Below are positions 37,933 to 47,706 of a DNA stretch of 64,000 nucleotides, one piece after another. A program made the translations under genes and the position numbers. Numbering within the stretch: the first letter of the stretch is position 1; each line of letters begins with the position of its first letter. Source of the DNA: an uncultured Flavobacteriales bacterium (GTDB lineage: Bacteria; Bacteroidota; Bacteroidia; Flavobacteriales_D; Parvicellaceae); assembly GCA_943788755.1 (NCBI GenBank), contig CALSRM010000003.1, forward strand, positions 62,001 through 126,000, read 5' to 3'. The notes beneath the pieces were generated by a model. That model saw only the letters and a list, made by a program, of their open reading frames with translations, was not told the origin of the DNA and made no database searches.

Positions 37933-37957
37933 AGCGACTTTACAGGTCGCTTTTTTT
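37933..37957 (+). terminator. intrinsic terminator after the acidic lipoprotein
   Basis: AGCGAC pairs with GTCGCT around a seven-base loop, followed by a run of T. Confidence 0.8.
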
Positions 37958-37977
37958 ATGCCCAACCACATCTCTAA

Positions 37978-38598
37978 ATGGGAAATAGAAAAATAATAGT
38001 CTTAGGTTTATTTACAATTATTGGATTTCCACTAGTAGCATTTGTAATAAATTACTTTTTTTCATCAGAATCATTTTGGGACATTTTCATTTCTAAGCAA
38101 GGAATTCTATATGAACTAATAATAGGTATGTTTCTAGGGATTCTTTCAGGTCTAATAGCCTGGCAAATTATTAAGCTCAGAATTCTTCAACCTGTTCGGT
38201 ACAAATACCAAGATGTTATCGGATCGTTGAGGATGAATATTGGAACTATTATCATGGTTAGTGTTTGCGCAGGTGTTGGTGAAGAAATATTATTCAGAGG
38301 TATATTACAATCGTATTTTGGCATTTGGTTTACTGCAGTAGGGTTTGTAGCTATTCACGGCTACCTAAACCCACTCGACTGGAGAATTAGTCTCTATGGT
38401 GTTTATATGACCTTAGCTATAGCAGTTATTGGGTATTTGCATCAACTTTATGGACTAAGCTCTTCTATAATTGCGCACACAATGATAGATATTGTCCTGT
38501 TTATAAAATTAACCCGTGAATATCCAAATAATAAAATATCAGTTGAAAATAAACAGCTATCTGAGCATAGACAAAGCCCTTTCCAAACCACTGATTAA
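37978..38598 (+). CDS. CPBP family intramembrane metalloprotease
   Basis: A 206-residue protein with about six membrane helices. The CPBP/Abi motif EExxxR is seen as EEILFRG (Glu102, Glu103), followed by a His in FVAIHGYLNP and a third polar motif in IAHTMIDI. The family includes Rce1-type prenyl-protein proteases and bacterial enzymes of largely unknown target, sometimes bacteriocin self-immunity. The gene starts 20 bases after the preceding terminator and its 3' end overlaps the convergent sufS gene by 42 bases. Confidence 0.88.
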   Translation: MGNRKIIVLGLFTIIGFPLVAFVINYFFSSESFWDIFISKQGILYELIIGMFLGILSGLIAWQIIKLRILQPVRYKYQDVIGSLRMNIGTIIMVSVCAGVGEEILFRGILQSYFGIWFTAVGFVAIHGYLNPLDWRISLYGVYMTLAIAVIGYLHQLYGLSSSIIAHTMIDIVLFIKLTREYPNNKISVENKQLSEHRQSPFQTTD

Positions 38599-39774
38599 CT
38601 TATCAACCTCTTCTTTTGTATTGTAAAATGCAAATGATGCCCTAATCGTTCCTGGAATTTCAAAAAAGCTCATAAGTGGCTGAGTACAATGATGTCCTGT
38701 TCTTACAGCAATCCCCAATTGATCTAATAAAGTTCCTATATCAAATGGATGCAACCCGTCTATCACAAATGATAAGACACTCGCTTTGCGTTCCGCTTCT
38801 CCTATTATCCTAACACCCTCTACCTTTACTATTTTTTCAGTTGCATAAGCCAACAACTCTTCTTCTCTCTTGTGAATTAAATCAATCCCCACCTCTTGCA
38901 TATAATCTACAGCAACACCTAACCCAATTCCTCCCACAATATTCGGTGTTCCTGCTTCAAACTTATGGGGCAAACAATTATATGTAGTTTTCTCGAATGT
39001 AACTTCTTTAATCATATCTCCACCTCCTTGATAAGGTGGCATATCATTTAAATATTCTGATTTTCCATATAAAACCCCAACACCTGTTGGGCCAAATATT
39101 TTGTGACCAGAAAAAGCATAAAAATCACAACCTAAATCTTGCACATCAACTTTAATGTGCGGAACAGCTTGCGCTCCATCTAATAAAACTAAAGCACCCT
39201 TTTGATGTGCTAAATCAATTATCTCTTTAACCGGGTTAATTGTTCCTAATGTGTTTGAGATATGTATTACAGCAACTAATTTCGTTTTATCAGAAAGCAG
39301 TTTTTTATACTCATCCATCAATAACTCTCCGTTATTATTTATTGGAATCACCTTTAAAACAGCTTCACGTTCATCACAAATCATTTGCCAAGGGACAATA
39401 TTACTGTGGTGTTCCATGGCAGATATAATAACTTCATCTCCTTTATTTAAAGACTTTCGACCAAAACACGATGCCACTATATTGATGCTTTCTGTTGTTC
39501 CTTTTGTGAAAATGACTTCTTCTAGTTTAGGGGAATTTATAAAGCCTCGTAACTTCTCCCTTGCATTTTCATAAGCTGTTGTCGCAACTTGACTTAAATG
39601 ATGGACTCCACGGTGAATATTACTGTTATAGTCTTTGTAATACGTATTAATGGCATCAATAACCACAGCTGGTTTTTGGGCTGTAGCTCCATTGTCAAGA
39701 TACACAAGCTCCTTGCCTCTAACTTTAGCGTTAAGGATTGGAAAATCATTTCGTATTTCTGCTAAGGTCTTCAT
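38557..39774 (-). CDS. sufS: cysteine desulfurase, SufS type
   Basis: A 405-residue PLP enzyme that takes sulfur from cysteine for Fe-S cluster assembly. It shows the class II features: YLDNGATAQKP, NIHRGVHHLS, HHSNIVPW, LLDGAQAVPH, SGHKIFGPTG with Schiff-base Lys225 and the persulfide Cys363 in RTGHHCTQPL. Length is normal. In many Bacteroidota sufS follows sufBCD, but no other suf gene adjoins here: the neighbours are a CPBP protease (convergent) and an unknown membrane-anchored protein gene. Confidence 0.95.
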   Translation of the reverse strand: MKTLAEIRNDFPILNAKVRGKELVYLDNGATAQKPAVVIDAINTYYKDYNSNIHRGVHHLSQVATTAYENAREKLRGFINSPKLEEVIFTKGTTESINIVASCFGRKSLNKGDEVIISAMEHHSNIVPWQMICDEREAVLKVIPINNNGELLMDEYKKLLSDKTKLVAVIHISNTLGTINPVKEIIDLAHQKGALVLLDGAQAVPHIKVDVQDLGCDFYAFSGHKIFGPTGVGVLYGKSEYLNDMPPYQGGGDMIKEVTFEKTTYNCLPHKFEAGTPNIVGGIGLGVAVDYMQEVGIDLIHKREEELLAYATEKIVKVEGVRIIGEAERKASVLSFVIDGLHPFDIGTLLDQLGIAVRTGHHCTQPLMSFFEIPGTIRASFAFYNTKEEVDKLISGLERALSMLR

Positions 39775-39862
39775 TGAAGTTTATTAATGTACTACAAAGG
39801 TATATGCAAACTGAATAGGATTTACGGATTGACTTTAATTTATTACAGTAATTACAAAACGA

Positions 39863-42523
39863 TTACAATACCTCCAAACCTTCAATGGAATAAACCTTCA
39901 ATTCGTTAGAAGAAGAAATCGTTACTAAATTAGTCCGACCGTCTTTGTTAATATCACCAATAGCTGTATGCATGCTCCCTAAAACAGGAAAGTCTGGAAT
40001 TGGAGTGAAGTTACTGGAATACAAATAAATCTCATTCTGATTTTCTACGAGTAAAAACTTTAGGTTATCACCAACAACCTTTAATTGATGATTAATATTA
40101 AAATCAAAAGTTTCAAAAAAAGACAACTTTTTATCGGGGCCATAAATTTCAACTCGATTTAAATAATTCACAACATAATCAGATAAATTATTCCCATCTA
40201 AATCGACTATGGACAGATCAAACTCCGTATGCGCACTATCTAACATAAAACACGTTTTAGTATCGTTGAATTCAATTTTACATATTGTATTACTGTCTTT
40301 GTAAGTCAATTTAGAAGTAGTAAAAGTAAAACCTTTTTCAAATTGAATTAATGCATGCAAGTTCGTATTTACTTTTTGACTTAGCTCTGCCCTCTTGCCG
40401 CCACGTCTATCTAACATATAAATAGCACCTGAAACATCTGTAAATAGAATATAATCTTTATTCTCTGAAATAAAGTGTTGCAGTTCATTAACAACCGAGT
40501 CCTCAGTCAATTCGCAGTTCCACCCCTCTATTATTTTTCCTTCTTGATTGTAATTGTACACTTTCCTATCCGAGCATGCCATAAGTAATCTATATTGCTT
40601 GTTTCTTTCATAATCCATTACCGCAACTGGATTAGTTGCCGGTGCGTTGAGTTCAATTGGGAAACCCGTAACTTCATTCCCATTAATATCAACTAAATGA
40701 ATTTTAGAAGATGTATTGAAGAGCATTTGCCATTTATTGTTGCTATAAACATCTATCTGTTTCACTTTACCCATTATGGGTCCTTCTAGTTTTTTCGACC
40801 ATTTTATTTTTCCAGTTGCGCTAATTAAGTGAATTGAATTTTCCTCGTCCTGGATTAAAACTTCTAACGTATTTGTTCTATGATTCTTCATTAACTCAGG
40901 AGTACGGTCTACCGAAGATTTTAATTTTAAACTCCATAAGGAATTTGAACCTCCGTCTTCCCCATAGTTTGCGTTTAGAGCAATTGAATGGTATTGATAA
41001 TCTTTACCTGAAGGAGCAGTTTGCCAAGAAATACTCCCCATCTTTTTGAAAATATCTGAATATGAGTTTAGTTTAAGAAAATACTCCTGTTTTAGTATAT
41101 TTTCAAGTGACTCAACTAACTTATTGCATTTCCAGTAATAGTCATTTGACGAGAAATTTGCCATAAATCTTTCTGAAAAAGAAGAAAATATTGTTTGCTG
41201 AATAACCGCTTGTTCTTTTCTCCATTGTCGCAGAATTTTATTCATTCCTACGCGAGAAGAAAAAATGACATAGTTATCCTTTTGACAGAAAAAAACATCT
41301 TCGTCCAAAACAAATTCATCTCCAAATATGCGTAATAATTCATTATCAATAACTGGATAAATATTTACGCCATGATTGTTATCAACTATTGAATCTCCAA
41401 CTCCAAGAAGGGTTAATCTGCTCAATACATTTTCTACTCCATTCGTTTCTATTAACAAAGATTTTATTGCTTTAGAGCTATAGTGCGAATGATCCAAATA
41501 CACAATTTCACCTCCAAGCCAAGAACTTACCGTTTCAATTGGGTCGCACTGACAATTTTCTTCCATTTCTTCCAGATATGCAGAATTATTCTCAGTAATA
41601 AATTCCCTCGAATCAGATATAGAGATCCTTTTCAATACTTTAATGTCTTTTGGAAGGTTTGATTTTATTAAAAACTGCTGCGGAGCTTGACCTAAAACCG
41701 TAGCTAATAACTTATTCTTTGAATCCGTGGTACTTATTCCCGAAAACAAAAGTGCATCCGATTTCAATGACAAATCAAACGTGACCCAATTTGGAAAAAC
41801 TTCTCCCTTTTGCCATTTATCTGCAATCTCCTTTTCAAGATATGGAAATGCTATTCTTCCAAACTCCTCAAAATTAACATAACAGTGCAATGCAGAAGAA
41901 TTACTAGATGTCGAACGCAAAGCATTGAAGGTTTTCAATTCCATTATAGAGTTCTTGTTTTTTATCTGCGTTAAACTTGCTCCTAACAGCTCTTTTGAAG
42001 AACTGAATAGAATAAATGGGGTTTTGTACACATACGCATATAATCCATCTTCCGAAGCAAAAGACTTCATTTTCTCGCCTTGTAATTCTCCCGTTTCAAC
42101 CGTCTCAATTTCTTTGTTAACCAATTTATCGAATAGCATAAACTGTGATTCATTGCAAACAGTTGCGATAAAAAATTCTGAGCCATTCCCATTGGAATGA
42201 AATGATAATACCGTTTTCTTATCATCAAGAATCTCCATTAACCCTTGCGTAGTGGAAAAAAGCGAATCAACAAACCTGATCTTCCGGTCTAATTTTTGAA
42301 TTTCAGGAATAGCAAGTACCTCACTCCAAACTAAATTGGTTTCCGAAATTCGTGACCAGATTTCACGGATGTTTTGACACTCTACTATTATAGCTGCACT
42401 TTTGGGAATTGTAACAATTGGGTCTTGATGTAGCTTTACCTCTTCCTTCAAAAAAGAATAAGATAAAAACAAAGACGCAGTGCAACCAGCTATAATTAGT
42501 CCTATGATGATTTTTCTAAGCAT
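39863..42523 (-). CDS. large membrane-anchored protein, DUF3352-like N-terminus and propeller-like C-terminus
   Basis: An 886-residue protein. A single helix near the N-terminus (IIIGLIIAGCTASLFLSYSF) anchors it. Residues ~40-500 resemble DUF3352-type envelope proteins (PKSAAIIVECQNIREIW, then alternating sheets with SFHSNGNGSEFFIATV), and residues ~560-880 look like a propeller of PQQ/FG-GAP style, with DEENSIHLISATGKIKWSKKL and GDINKDGRTNLVTISSSNEL near the end. I do not recognise a full-length family. It could be an envelope scaffold. It is transcribed on its own, 88 bases upstream of sufS on the same strand. Confidence 0.6.
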   Translation of the reverse strand: MLRKIIIGLIIAGCTASLFLSYSFLKEEVKLHQDPIVTIPKSAAIIVECQNIREIWSRISETNLVWSEVLAIPEIQKLDRKIRFVDSLFSTTQGLMEILDDKKTVLSFHSNGNGSEFFIATVCNESQFMLFDKLVNKEIETVETGELQGEKMKSFASEDGLYAYVYKTPFILFSSSKELLGASLTQIKNKNSIMELKTFNALRSTSSNSSALHCYVNFEEFGRIAFPYLEKEIADKWQKGEVFPNWVTFDLSLKSDALLFSGISTTDSKNKLLATVLGQAPQQFLIKSNLPKDIKVLKRISISDSREFITENNSAYLEEMEENCQCDPIETVSSWLGGEIVYLDHSHYSSKAIKSLLIETNGVENVLSRLTLLGVGDSIVDNNHGVNIYPVIDNELLRIFGDEFVLDEDVFFCQKDNYVIFSSRVGMNKILRQWRKEQAVIQQTIFSSFSERFMANFSSNDYYWKCNKLVESLENILKQEYFLKLNSYSDIFKKMGSISWQTAPSGKDYQYHSIALNANYGEDGGSNSLWSLKLKSSVDRTPELMKNHRTNTLEVLIQDEENSIHLISATGKIKWSKKLEGPIMGKVKQIDVYSNNKWQMLFNTSSKIHLVDINGNEVTGFPIELNAPATNPVAVMDYERNKQYRLLMACSDRKVYNYNQEGKIIEGWNCELTEDSVVNELQHFISENKDYILFTDVSGAIYMLDRRGGKRAELSQKVNTNLHALIQFEKGFTFTTSKLTYKDSNTICKIEFNDTKTCFMLDSAHTEFDLSIVDLDGNNLSDYVVNYLNRVEIYGPDKKLSFFETFDFNINHQLKVVGDNLKFLLVENQNEIYLYSSNFTPIPDFPVLGSMHTAIGDINKDGRTNLVTISSSNELKVYSIEGLEVL

Positions 42524-42692
42524 AATATTCCAACCAAATTTAGCTTAAAAGAGCTGGGGGGAATAAAATTACTATTGAATATATGCACAGTGTTTTGTGA
42601 AAATGATTTAATCCCTCTGATGAGTGATTTAAGGATATCTCTAATAAAAATACAAGCTATTCAAAAATTCCCTATTTTCACAATTACCAATT

Positions 42693-44723
42693 ATGAAGCA
42701 GACACTTCTCTTTTCTTTATTTATAGCTATTCTACAGGGTTTTGGTCAAGTGGATGCTGGAATAAGTTCCATTAACTATCCTTCAGGAAACATTTGCCCT
42801 GGAAACATAGCTCCATCGGTCACTTTAGAAAATTTTGGAGCAACAACCTTAACTGCGGTAGACATTCTATATAATATTGATGGAGCAACTAATTCGAGTT
42901 ATAGTTGGTCTGGAAGTTTAACACCTGGAGGTACAATTAATGTAACATTACCAAACCTTTCTTCAACAGTTGGGGCGCATACTTTCAATGCTGTAACCAA
43001 CTCGCCAAATGACACCACAGATGGCAATACACTAAATGATGATGGATCTGAAAATTTTATGATAACGCCTGCTATCAATTATACAGCAAACGTTTCAAAT
43101 TCGAACTGTGGGGCAACAGATGGAAGTATACTAATAAATGCCTCTGGAGGAACAGGAATACTTCAGTATAGTATTGATGCGGGTGTTACATTTCAAGGTT
43201 CAAACTCTTTTTTAGACCTTGGACTTGGAGCATATAATGTTGTTATTGAAGATGCTAATGGGTGTCAAACATTAGGCATTGAAAATGTCCTTTCAAATGG
43301 AGGCCCGTCTATTGTAACTATAAACATTAATCAGCCAACATGCTTTGGAACTAACGACGGTTCAATTGTAATTGCGGCTAACGGAGGTGGTTTAACCTAC
43401 AGTATTGATGGCGGTGCAAATTACGCAACGACCTCTCCAGAAACATTAGGATTCTTTCAAAATATAGTACCAGGTTCATACAGCGTATACATTAAAGACT
43501 CCAACAGTTGTGAGACATTTCAGGTAGTTACACTTTCTCAACCCGACCAAATCAACACCCTAATTTTTGGCAATAATGCTGGCTGCGGAACTTCTAACGG
43601 AAGTGCTTCTGTCTTGGCGACTGGAGGAGATGGGAATTTTTCGTACTTATGGGATGATGCAAGTAATCAAGCATCTTCTTCAGCATCAAATATCCCAGCA
43701 GGGCTATACCATATTACTGTCACTGATGGAAACTTTTGCTCTGTAGTGGATTCTGTTTTTATTGGAAATAATGGTGGACCAAGTATTTCGCTAGTAAGCA
43801 GCAATACGCTTTGTTATAATGATCCTTCTGGTCAAATTTCTACAAATGTTAGTGGAGGAACTGCTCCTTACACCTACTTATGGGATGACGGAACCAACCA
43901 AGCTACAGCTACAGCTGTAGGACTAAATGTAGGGACTTATCTTTGTCAAGTATCCGATAACAATGGTTGTATGGCATTTGGAAATGCAAGCGTTAATGAA
44001 CCAGAATTATTAACCGGAAATTTATCCGTTGTCCAAGCTTCTTGTGGAAACAATAATGGTTTAATTATTAGCACAATATCTGGAGGAACTTCGCCATATG
44101 CATATCTATGGGACGATGAAAACAATCAAATTACCTCAGTTGCCGTGAGTTTGCCGGCAGGACAATACACGGTGGGTGTAACAGATGCGAACGGGTGTGT
44201 TTTTTCGAACATGGAAGAAATATTTCCTTCGGACTCAATATTTATAACTTCAATCGTTACCAACTCTAGTTGTATTACAACTGCTGATGGTGGAGCTGAA
44301 ATTACTGTAACTGGAGGTTTACCGCCTTATTCCATTGATTGGAGCACAGGAGATACCTCTCTCATTATTGAAAGTTTGCTTGAGGGAAATTATTCCGTAC
44401 AAATAACAGATGCAGCAGGCTGCATTCAGAAAGAGTCAATAGCTATAGCATCAGAAAGTAGCAATTGCTTAATTATACCTACAGCTTTTTCGCCAAACAG
44501 TGATGGCAAAAATGATGTTTGGTTGATTGAAGGCTTAGATGTTACTTTGGAAAATAATGTAGAAATTTATAATCGATGGGGGGCTATGTTATATCAAAAC
44601 GCTGCTTATCAAAATGACTGGGATGGCAAGATCAGTGGAAAAGATTTGCCAACTGGTGGGTACTTTTACATCGTAACTATTTCTGAACAAACCTATACTG
44701 GACCTGTAGCAATTATTAGATAA
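42693..44723 (+). CDS. SprB-repeat protein with type B T9SS sorting domain
   Basis: A 676-residue secreted protein. After a signal peptide ending GFGQ comes a CARDB-like domain (~20-115), then six SprB-type repeats of about 70 residues (e.g. NCGATDGSI...GGTGILQYSID, SGGTAPYTYLWDDGTNQ, SGGTSPYAYLWDDENNQ). The end, PTAFSPNSDGKNDVWLIEG...VEIYNRWG...WDGK...LPTGGYFYIV, is the gliding-motility-associated (CHU_C, type B) sorting domain. It is a smaller relative of the adhesin SprB. The PorP/SprF gene follows immediately, as is usual for type B cargo. Confidence 0.93.
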   Translation: MKQTLLFSLFIAILQGFGQVDAGISSINYPSGNICPGNIAPSVTLENFGATTLTAVDILYNIDGATNSSYSWSGSLTPGGTINVTLPNLSSTVGAHTFNAVTNSPNDTTDGNTLNDDGSENFMITPAINYTANVSNSNCGATDGSILINASGGTGILQYSIDAGVTFQGSNSFLDLGLGAYNVVIEDANGCQTLGIENVLSNGGPSIVTININQPTCFGTNDGSIVIAANGGGLTYSIDGGANYATTSPETLGFFQNIVPGSYSVYIKDSNSCETFQVVTLSQPDQINTLIFGNNAGCGTSNGSASVLATGGDGNFSYLWDDASNQASSSASNIPAGLYHITVTDGNFCSVVDSVFIGNNGGPSISLVSSNTLCYNDPSGQISTNVSGGTAPYTYLWDDGTNQATATAVGLNVGTYLCQVSDNNGCMAFGNASVNEPELLTGNLSVVQASCGNNNGLIISTISGGTSPYAYLWDDENNQITSVAVSLPAGQYTVGVTDANGCVFSNMEEIFPSDSIFITSIVTNSSCITTADGGAEITVTGGLPPYSIDWSTGDTSLIIESLLEGNYSVQITDAAGCIQKESIAIASESSNCLIIPTAFSPNSDGKNDVWLIEGLDVTLENNVEIYNRWGAMLYQNAAYQNDWDGKISGKDLPTGGYFYIVTISEQTYTGPVAIIR

Positions 44724-45626
44724 ATGAAAATTGTATTATTCATATCCATTTTAATTGTTGGCTGCAATTTTTCTGCACAGCAACTAACGTTTAACAGCCA
44801 GTATATGTTAAACCAATATATGGTAAACGCTGCTGCTGCAGGCCAACATTCGGAGGCTCCAATTTCTTTATCTGTTAGACAACAATGGGCAGGAATGCGA
44901 GGAGCTCCTGTCAATCAGTCTATTAGCTTTAATGGCAGGCTAGGTAAGAAACAAAAAACGGCTTTTGGGACCCAACTTTTCAATGATGTAAATGGAGCTT
45001 TTAAAAATATGAGACTGAAAGGCTCCTACGCATACCATCTTAAAACGAATGAAGACGGAAAATTATCATTTGGAGTTTCGGCGATTTTATCCCAGACTAC
45101 TGTTGATGCAACTATTTTTATTGTAAATGACTATTCGGACGAAACCTTACTTGGAGTGAAGCAAAAATCATTCACTCCAGATGCTTCTGCAGGTATCTTT
45201 TACTTTACTAAAAATCTATTTATTGGAGCTTCTGCGAATCAATTACTACAAGCTAAATATAGTTTTGGAGAAAACCTTATTCAAAACAGACAAGTAAATC
45301 ATATTTACGGTTCGGGAGGCATAATAATAAAAATGGCTCCTGGCTATAAAATTGAACCCTCTTTCTTAATAAAAACTGTTGGACCGGCACCTACAGAAAT
45401 TGACTTAAATGCGCGTTTCTTTTACCGTGAAAATGTATGGCTAGGGTTTTCATATAGAAACAGTGGCGCTGCCGTTTTAATGGTTGGTCTAGAAAGAGAT
45501 CGTTTTGTTATAGGTTATGCGCATGACTTTACAAGCAGCAACATTAAAAACTATTCTGCCGGAACAAACGAATTATATCTACAATATTCGTTTAAAAACA
45601 AACACCAAGGAGCTACGAAATTTTAA
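44724..45626 (+). CDS. PorP/SprF family T9SS outer-membrane protein
   Basis: A 300-residue protein with signal peptide ending FSAQ. It starts QLTFNSQYMLNQYMVNAAAAG, the usual PorP/SprF opening, followed by PISLSVRQQWAGMRGAPVNQSISFNGRL, and ends in beta strands (ELYLQYSFKNK). SprF-like proteins attach type B T9SS cargo to the cell surface. The ATG directly follows the stop of the SprB-repeat gene, so the two are translationally coupled and surely work together. The 3' end overlaps the convergent sterol desaturase gene by 14 bases. Confidence 0.93.
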   Translation: MKIVLFISILIVGCNFSAQQLTFNSQYMLNQYMVNAAAAGQHSEAPISLSVRQQWAGMRGAPVNQSISFNGRLGKKQKTAFGTQLFNDVNGAFKNMRLKGSYAYHLKTNEDGKLSFGVSAILSQTTVDATIFIVNDYSDETLLGVKQKSFTPDASAGIFYFTKNLFIGASANQLLQAKYSFGENLIQNRQVNHIYGSGGIIIKMAPGYKIEPSFLIKTVGPAPTEIDLNARFFYRENVWLGFSYRNSGAAVLMVGLERDRFVIGYAHDFTSSNIKNYSAGTNELYLQYSFKNKHQGATKF

Positions 45627-46911
45627 GAGTTCTTTGAATTCCCAGTTTGATTAACCACAAAAACATTAAACCACATAAGCTAAAGGTTAATGGTGTTAGC
45701 CAAATTGAATATGGAGTTGAATTAAACGCTGTAAAAATTAAAGCACCAACTGTAATCAGCCGAAATGCATCAATATATACCGAAGACTTCGTTTGTTCTA
45801 ACATACGAGCATGAGCAAAAATTGAAATTAAAATTACACCAACCAAAGCTAATACTTGCGGAGTAAAAAACAAATTTGCCAATGTTTCTTGTGCTTCACC
45901 CATATTAGATAGGCCAGTAAGATTATCTAGCTTTACCTTGTATAATAACATTAGCGCTACAAAAGCACCAAAAGTAATTGCAACGTTCAATAGAACATAC
46001 GCTCCCAGCTCAAAACCGACAGGCATCTTGTGGTGGAGCCTTTTACCCTCCTCGTCTGTTTTATATTCATTAGGTAAATGTGGAACATCATTCGGTGTCC
46101 ATGCCGGGCCTTTGATAAATACTTTAATTTTATCTTTAAGTTTTTTTGTCCTACTCGCCCTTGTAAATAAATTACGCCAATATGAAAAAGCAGCATTATA
46201 TGCATTTGCACTTTCAAAACCAGTAGTTATTCCATAATCAGGCTCTTCGTCCTCCACAATAAAGGTTCCAAATAGTCTATCCCAAACAATAAATATATGG
46301 CTATAGTTATGATCCATATACTTATCATTTCTAGCATGATGCACTCGGTGGTGCGATGGCGTTGTAAGAAATTTTTCAAAAACTCCCAATTTCCCAATAA
46401 CTCTAGAATGCGTAAACAATTGAAATAAGCCAAGAGTTAATGAGCAAGTAGCAATTGTAAATGCATCAAAACCAGCTAGTGCCATCCAAACAAAAAAGAA
46501 AGCTCTAAATATGACGGCAAAAAATGACGCTCTAAAAACCGTAGTTAAATTGAGCTCTTCACTTTGATGATGCACAATATGAGCTGCCCATAAAAAATTA
46601 ATCTCATGACTAAGTCGATGAAACCAGTAAGCTATACAATCAAAAACTAGAAGCGCAATTAACCAGGTTCCGATATTGGTTGGAATTTGGTATGGAGCAT
46701 AGTTTGCCCAAATAAAATGGAAACCAAAAAGAATTAATACGGACAAGAAAAAATCAAAAACTCTTTCCATCATGCCACAAGATAAATTTACAACACTATC
46801 AGAAAGTCGATAAATTTTTAACTTTTTCCTTTTAGCAACAGTCGATTCTAAAACAAGAGCTCCAATAACGATTACTACTCCAAGAACAATTATATACGGA
46901 AGATATCCCAT
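45613..46911 (-). CDS. sterol desaturase / fatty acid hydroxylase family protein
   Basis: A 432-residue membrane protein. The di-iron His clusters of the superfamily are clear: HRLSHE, HIVHHQSEE and HHRVHHARN, with further His in YMDHNYSH. Helices flank the clusters and about three extra C-terminal helices (residues ~310-425) follow the core, an arrangement seen in Bacteroidota members related to alkylglycerol monooxygenase. The substrate is probably a membrane lipid. It lies 65 bases after the 7-TM gene on the same strand, with a LytTR regulator upstream, so the three may be one operon. Confidence 0.9.
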   Translation of the reverse strand: MGYLPYIIVLGVVIVIGALVLESTVAKRKKLKIYRLSDSVVNLSCGMMERVFDFFLSVLILFGFHFIWANYAPYQIPTNIGTWLIALLVFDCIAYWFHRLSHEINFLWAAHIVHHQSEELNLTTVFRASFFAVIFRAFFFVWMALAGFDAFTIATCSLTLGLFQLFTHSRVIGKLGVFEKFLTTPSHHRVHHARNDKYMDHNYSHIFIVWDRLFGTFIVEDEEPDYGITTGFESANAYNAAFSYWRNLFTRASRTKKLKDKIKVFIKGPAWTPNDVPHLPNEYKTDEEGKRLHHKMPVGFELGAYVLLNVAITFGAFVALMLLYKVKLDNLTGLSNMGEAQETLANLFFTPQVLALVGVILISIFAHARMLEQTKSSVYIDAFRLITVGALIFTAFNSTPYSIWLTPLTFSLCGLMFLWLIKLGIQRTLKIS

Positions 46912-46976
46912 AACAAATAATTTTGCACAAAATTAATGATTTACTAATGATTCGAAGATAATCGAGGGCATAAAAT

Positions 46977-47696
46977 TTAATTATGCTGTTTTAAAAAAGA
47001 AAACTTACGCGCAGCTAAAAATAGAACAAAGAAAATAGTTGCCATCACAACATGGCTAATATCATGGTAATTAAACCAACGATTAATGCTTAATTGCGCA
47101 TTAAATATAATCCCTGGTAACACTCCCATTCCAATAGCGATTATAAAAAGTTTGCTGCCTGAAGACTTCGTTTTAGAAAAATTAAAGATATGCATCGGCA
47201 ACATCATACCTATCAATGATACTACAGAACAAAGTTGAGCTAACCCAAAAAAACTAGTGCTTGGAATAAGCATAAAGAGAATGAAAATGGAAACTTGTGA
47301 TATGAAAATAATTTTTATCAATCGGCTTATATGTGGCTTTATTAAAGGTGTTATTTCCTTAAGAGTTGCCAATCCTAAAAAGAGGTTTGCTGTTGAATTA
47401 ATTACCCAACCAATAGCTTTCCACCTCGGGGTAACATAAGCTGCTAAGCCGTGCCCAAACCACGCTGCACAAAGCATTCCTATAGCAAAACATAGAAAAA
47501 AAGCTTTGAAATATATAAAGCTCTCCGACTTTTTCCCTTTGTAACGAGCGAACACAATAAAAGCAAAAATAAAAACGCATGCGGTTAGCGAATCCGTTAA
47601 GGTTGTGATAGGTTCTCTCCATTCGAACTCACCTATGATTAGAGTTGGATTAAGTATGGGATCAGCTAATGAATCTACTATTTGCATCGAATGCAA
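46977..47696 (-). CDS. seven-helix membrane protein (DUF6962-like)
   Basis: A 239-residue protein with about seven membrane helices. It opens EWREPITTLTDSLTAC, resembling DUF6962 proteins of Bacteroidota. Polar residues within helices include FGHG in helix 2-3 and WFNYHDISHVVMA near the last helix; an HDxxH there recalls the metal-binding His/Asp motifs of PAQR/ceramidase-type membrane hydrolases, which is inference only. The gene starts 10 bases after the LytTR regulator stop and precedes the lipid hydroxylase-like gene, so a membrane-lipid enzyme or a sensor partner are both possible. Confidence 0.65.
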   Translation of the reverse strand: MHSMQIVDSLADPILNPTLIIGEFEWREPITTLTDSLTACVFIFAFIVFARYKGKKSESFIYFKAFFLCFAIGMLCAAWFGHGLAAYVTPRWKAIGWVINSTANLFLGLATLKEITPLIKPHISRLIKIIFISQVSIFILFMLIPSTSFFGLAQLCSVVSLIGMMLPMHIFNFSKTKSSGSKLFIIAIGMGVLPGIIFNAQLSINRWFNYHDISHVVMATIFFVLFLAARKFSFLKQHN

Positions 47697-47706
47697 AGGT
47701 ACTGAT

